Shown here piece by piece: positions 6,507 through 7,917 of a stretch of DNA of 7,917 bases (within the stretch, counting starts at the first letter, position 1; every line of letters starts with the position of its first letter). Made by a program: the position numbers and the translations under genes. Source of the DNA: Thermococcaceae archaeon (GTDB lineage Archaea > Methanobacteriota_B > Thermococci > Thermococcales > Thermococcaceae); NCBI GenBank assembly GCA_027064745.1, contig JAMOPD010000332.1, positions 1 through 7,917 on the forward strand. The letters run 5' to 3'. The notes below the pieces were generated by a model. The model was not told the DNA's origin. It saw only the letters and a list, made by a program, of their open reading frames with translations, and ran no database searches.

Positions 6507-7025
6507 ATGAGATACTTCCAGAGAGGAGTTTTGTACTCGGCTCTACTTGCAGGCATATTCTTTGCTTACTTAACAAAAGCTGTAAACGTTATGATAGCCG
6601 AGGCTATTGGTTTCTCTATCCTCGCATTCATTGTGTTCTTAGCCGTTTATATAGCTGGAAAAAAGAGGGGGAACAAATTCAGAAAAGCGGTGATTTTGAT
6701 TGGTCTAACAGCACTCCTCTCACTGGTTATTGCACTCTATAGCATTCCCTTCGCGGTGAACACGTTTGTAACCTTCACAGCCGGTAGTTTTGCTTTGATT
6801 TATCGTGAAGAGCTCTTACCAAACATGCCAGCTTTCATGTACTGCTGGTTAGGAGCGCTCATGGGTTTTATAGTAGCATTCTTCGTGCTCCCAAGGATGA
6901 ATCTGGGTGATGTAGCAGGAGCATTATCTCTTCTCTCCTTAGTCGTTGGATTTGCAGTCCTGTTTTTGCTACTTGGAAAAAGAATTCAATACAGACCCTT
7001 CAATCGTTATCCTCCTCACATTTAA
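6507..7025 (+). CDS. Small polytopic membrane protein, function unknown
   Basis: 172 residues from the ATG at 6507, chosen because GGTGAT (6498-6503) precedes it; a TTG at 6492 is in frame but has no site of its own. It is strongly hydrophobic, with likely membrane helices at about residues 7-23, 30-50, 60-80, 84-99, 110-128 and 135-157, so five or six spans. Basic loops at 51-60 (GKKRGNKFRK) and after 157 (GKRIQYRPFNRY) suggest those face the cytoplasm. There is one cysteine (113) and no recognisable catalytic or transport motif. I do not recognise the family. It has its own promoter behind the methyltransferase and converges on AMMECR1, so the context gives no clear role. Confidence 0.85.
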   Translation: MRYFQRGVLYSALLAGIFFAYLTKAVNVMIAEAIGFSILAFIVFLAVYIAGKKRGNKFRKAVILIGLTALLSLVIALYSIPFAVNTFVTFTAGSFALIYREELLPNMPAFMYCWLGALMGFIVAFFVLPRMNLGDVAGALSLLSLVVGFAVLFLLLGKRIQYRPFNRYPPHI

Positions 7026-7097
7026 ATCAAAAAGGATATTCAGGCATGCAGCTGCGTAGAATGTGGTACATCATGAGACGGACATCTTAAAGTGATC
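7026..7097. other. Short convergent intergenic gap
   Basis: Seventy-two bases separate the ends of the membrane-protein and AMMECR1 genes. It contains the 8-base palindrome GCAGCTGC (7048-7055) but no long T-tract or strong hairpin on either strand. A minus-strand ATGATGT (7074-7068) resembles a C box but lacks partners. Confidence 0.5.
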
Positions 7098-7715
7098 TCA
7101 AACAAGTGGCTTCCTCCTTACAGGTCCTCTTGGCTTTTCCTCCTCAAAGATCTCAGCCGTAAATTTGTAGACCTTTGTGCTCTTTTCGAGCCAGCAGTCC
7201 GGTGGAAGACCTGCCTTCCAGCAGGTTTGAGCTAAAAACTCCTCTTCATCCCAGCCCCATTCAATTGGAACCTGTGGGAGCAGTAAGCCTGAGTAAATTC
7301 CCTTCTCGATTATCAATCCATCTCTACCAACCTTTATCATCTTCGGCCTCTCCTCTGGCGGGCCTTCTATGGGCTCAGGTGGCGTTAGGACGCTAACCTC
7401 AATAACGAGGTTATTGAGCTCTCCCTCTCTAACAGGGGGGAAGCGTGGATCATCAACGGCAGCGTAGATAGCCGCTTTTATTGTAGCCTTGACGAGGGGA
7501 TAGATTGGCATTGGGAAGCCAATACATCCTCTCAGAGCCATCTGTTTTGGAGCATTGTACCTGTTAAGAGTCACAAAGACCCCCATTTTTTCCCAGAGTT
7601 CATTTGGAGTTTCTTTTGGTGGGTCTATCTCCCTCCTATTCTTCAGATACTCCTCTATAGCCTTCCTCGAAAGTCTGACCAGAAACTCTCCCCATTCATC
7701 TCTAATCTTATACAT
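7098..7715 (-). CDS. AMMECR1-domain protein
   Basis: 205 residues from the ATG at 7715, the same length and start (MYKI-DEWGEF) as I recall for the P. horikoshii AMMECR1 protein PH0010. GGTGAGG lies just upstream of that ATG, whereas the in-frame ATG at 7751 overlaps the probable TATA box, so a 12-residue extension is unlikely. The family hallmark LRGCIGFP is at residues 61-68. Also conserved are VDDPRFPPV (87-95), GRDGLII (130-136), LLLPQV (144-149), and the cysteines 165 and 174 in TCWKAGLPPDCW. The protein is probably cytosolic. The domain occurs in archaea, bacteria and eukaryotes; the human gene is linked to a syndrome with Alport features, but the biochemical role in archaea is unsettled. 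Elsewhere it is often associated with MEMO and radical-SAM proteins; neither is seen here. Confidence 0.97.
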   Translation of the reverse strand: MYKIRDEWGEFLVRLSRKAIEEYLKNRREIDPPKETPNELWEKMGVFVTLNRYNAPKQMALRGCIGFPMPIYPLVKATIKAAIYAAVDDPRFPPVREGELNNLVIEVSVLTPPEPIEGPPEERPKMIKVGRDGLIIEKGIYSGLLLPQVPIEWGWDEEEFLAQTCWKAGLPPDCWLEKSTKVYKFTAEIFEEEKPRGPVRRKPLV

Positions 7716-7719
7716 ACTC

Positions 7720-7763
7720 CTCACCAGGATGTATATTGCAGGGAGATACATAAATCTATCTCC
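7720..7763 (-). promoter_or_regulatory. AMMECR1 promoter with dyad around the TATA box
   Basis: On the minus strand GATTTATG (7756-7749) is the likely TATA box. A start about 27 bases on, near 7728, would leave a leader of about 12 bases carrying GGTGAGG (7725-7719). The TATA box is exactly enclosed by a perfect inverted repeat, GGAGATA (7742-7748) and TATCTCC (7757-7763), with 8 bases between. This is a natural operator position for a dimeric repressor. Confidence 0.5.
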
Positions 7764-7772
7764 ATGTACTGT

Positions 7773-7832
7773 CAGGATAACTGTGAGAGTGCCTGATAAT
7801 AAATCTGGTATAGGGCAGTCTAACTTATCCTG
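7773..7832. repeat. Perfect 8-base inverted repeat with inner pairing, role unknown
   Basis: CAGGATAA (7773-7780) pairs perfectly with TTATCCTG (7825-7832). Between the arms a further TGCC/GGCA pairing (7790-7793 with 7814-7817), or alternatively CCTGAT with ATCTGG and one mismatch, could extend the structure. On the minus strand an ACA follows the closing stem, recalling H/ACA guide RNAs, but ACA is adjacent rather than three bases away and no kink-turn is obvious. It could equally be an operator between the divergent genes. Confidence 0.35.
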
Positions 7833-7860
7833 GTAGTATCCTTATTAAAAATTGGTTTGG

Positions 7861-7917
7861 ATGCCTGTAGATGCTAAGTGGTTGCCCATACAGGCGTTCA
7901 AGCAGGCACAGCCAAAG
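7861..7917 (+). CDS. Possible start of a further gene, cut by the right edge
   Basis: An ATG at 7861 opens a frame of 19 codons (MPVDAKWLPIQ...) that continues off the window; an in-frame TAA lies at 7846-7848. There is no GGTG site before it, and the nearest TATA-like run (TTATTAAAA, 7842-7850) is rather close for a leaderless start. The minus strand is also open here, so this may not be coding. The family is not recognised. Confidence 0.2.
   Translation, partial: MPVDAKWLPIQAFKQAQPK

Noticed and set aside
7068..7074. Minus-strand C-box-like ATGATGT in the convergent gap
   Set aside because: The last base is wrong and no D', C' or closing stem is found at suitable distances.
7716..7751. 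Twelve-residue amino-terminal extension of AMMECR1 from an ATG at 7751
   Set aside because: That ATG overlaps the probable TATA box, while the ATG at 7715 has a GGTGAGG site and matches the family start.
7861..7917. Possible tRNA at the right edge because of GTTCAA and AAGTGGT segments
   Set aside because: No T-arm stem pairs around GTTCAA and no D stem can be formed. The near-perfect ATGCCTGTA/TACAGGCGT repeat does not give a cloverleaf.

Overview
The window is a stretch of a hyperthermophilic euryarchaeal chromosome, almost certainly Thermococcales and most likely Thermococcus. The main reasons are a 777-residue family B DNA polymerase that follows Vent/KOD/Pfu-type enzymes almost residue for residue, an AMMECR1 protein close to the Pyrococcus horikoshii form, GGTG-type ribosome binding sites, and TATA-box promoters about 25 bases upstream of very short leaders. 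G+C is moderate by eye.

Layout. Positions 1-675 (minus): the amino-terminal 225 codons of a secreted, probably glycosylated protein that runs off the left edge. Positions 676-836: a divergent promoter region that also holds a box C/D guide sRNA gene (about 761-817, plus). All four boxes are perfect, and the D' guide matches the conserved helix 31 segment of archaeal 16S rRNA. Positions 837-2560 (plus): a translationally coupled two-gene operon. The first gene encodes an OLD-like TOPRIM protein whose amino-terminal part looks like a beheaded ABC-type ATPase; the second encodes a HAD-superfamily hydrolase with an atypical motif I. Positions 2576-4909 (minus): polB, intein-free, convergent with the HAD gene. 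Positions 4910-5042: a divergent promoter region. Positions 5043-6398 (plus): a RsmB/Nop2-type RNA m5C methyltransferase with a NusB domain. Positions 6507-7025 (plus): a small polytopic membrane protein of unknown function. Positions 7098-7715 (minus): AMMECR1. Positions 7716-7860: a divergent region with two perfect dyads, one enclosing the AMMECR1 TATA box. Positions 7861-7917: a short open frame that may be the start of another gene.

How the parts relate. Two elements touch RNA modification: the C/D sRNA (2'-O-methylation of 16S rRNA) and the m5C methyltransferase. PolB is a replication/repair polymerase. The TOPRIM-HAD pair is the least understood part: its gene order, ATGA overlap and the sRNA sitting in its apparent leader make it the most interesting segment. 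I see no CRISPR array, tRNA, rRNA or recognisable insertion sequence. Several starts were moved downstream from the longest open frame because a GGTG ribosome binding site, TATA spacing or family length supports the inner ATG.
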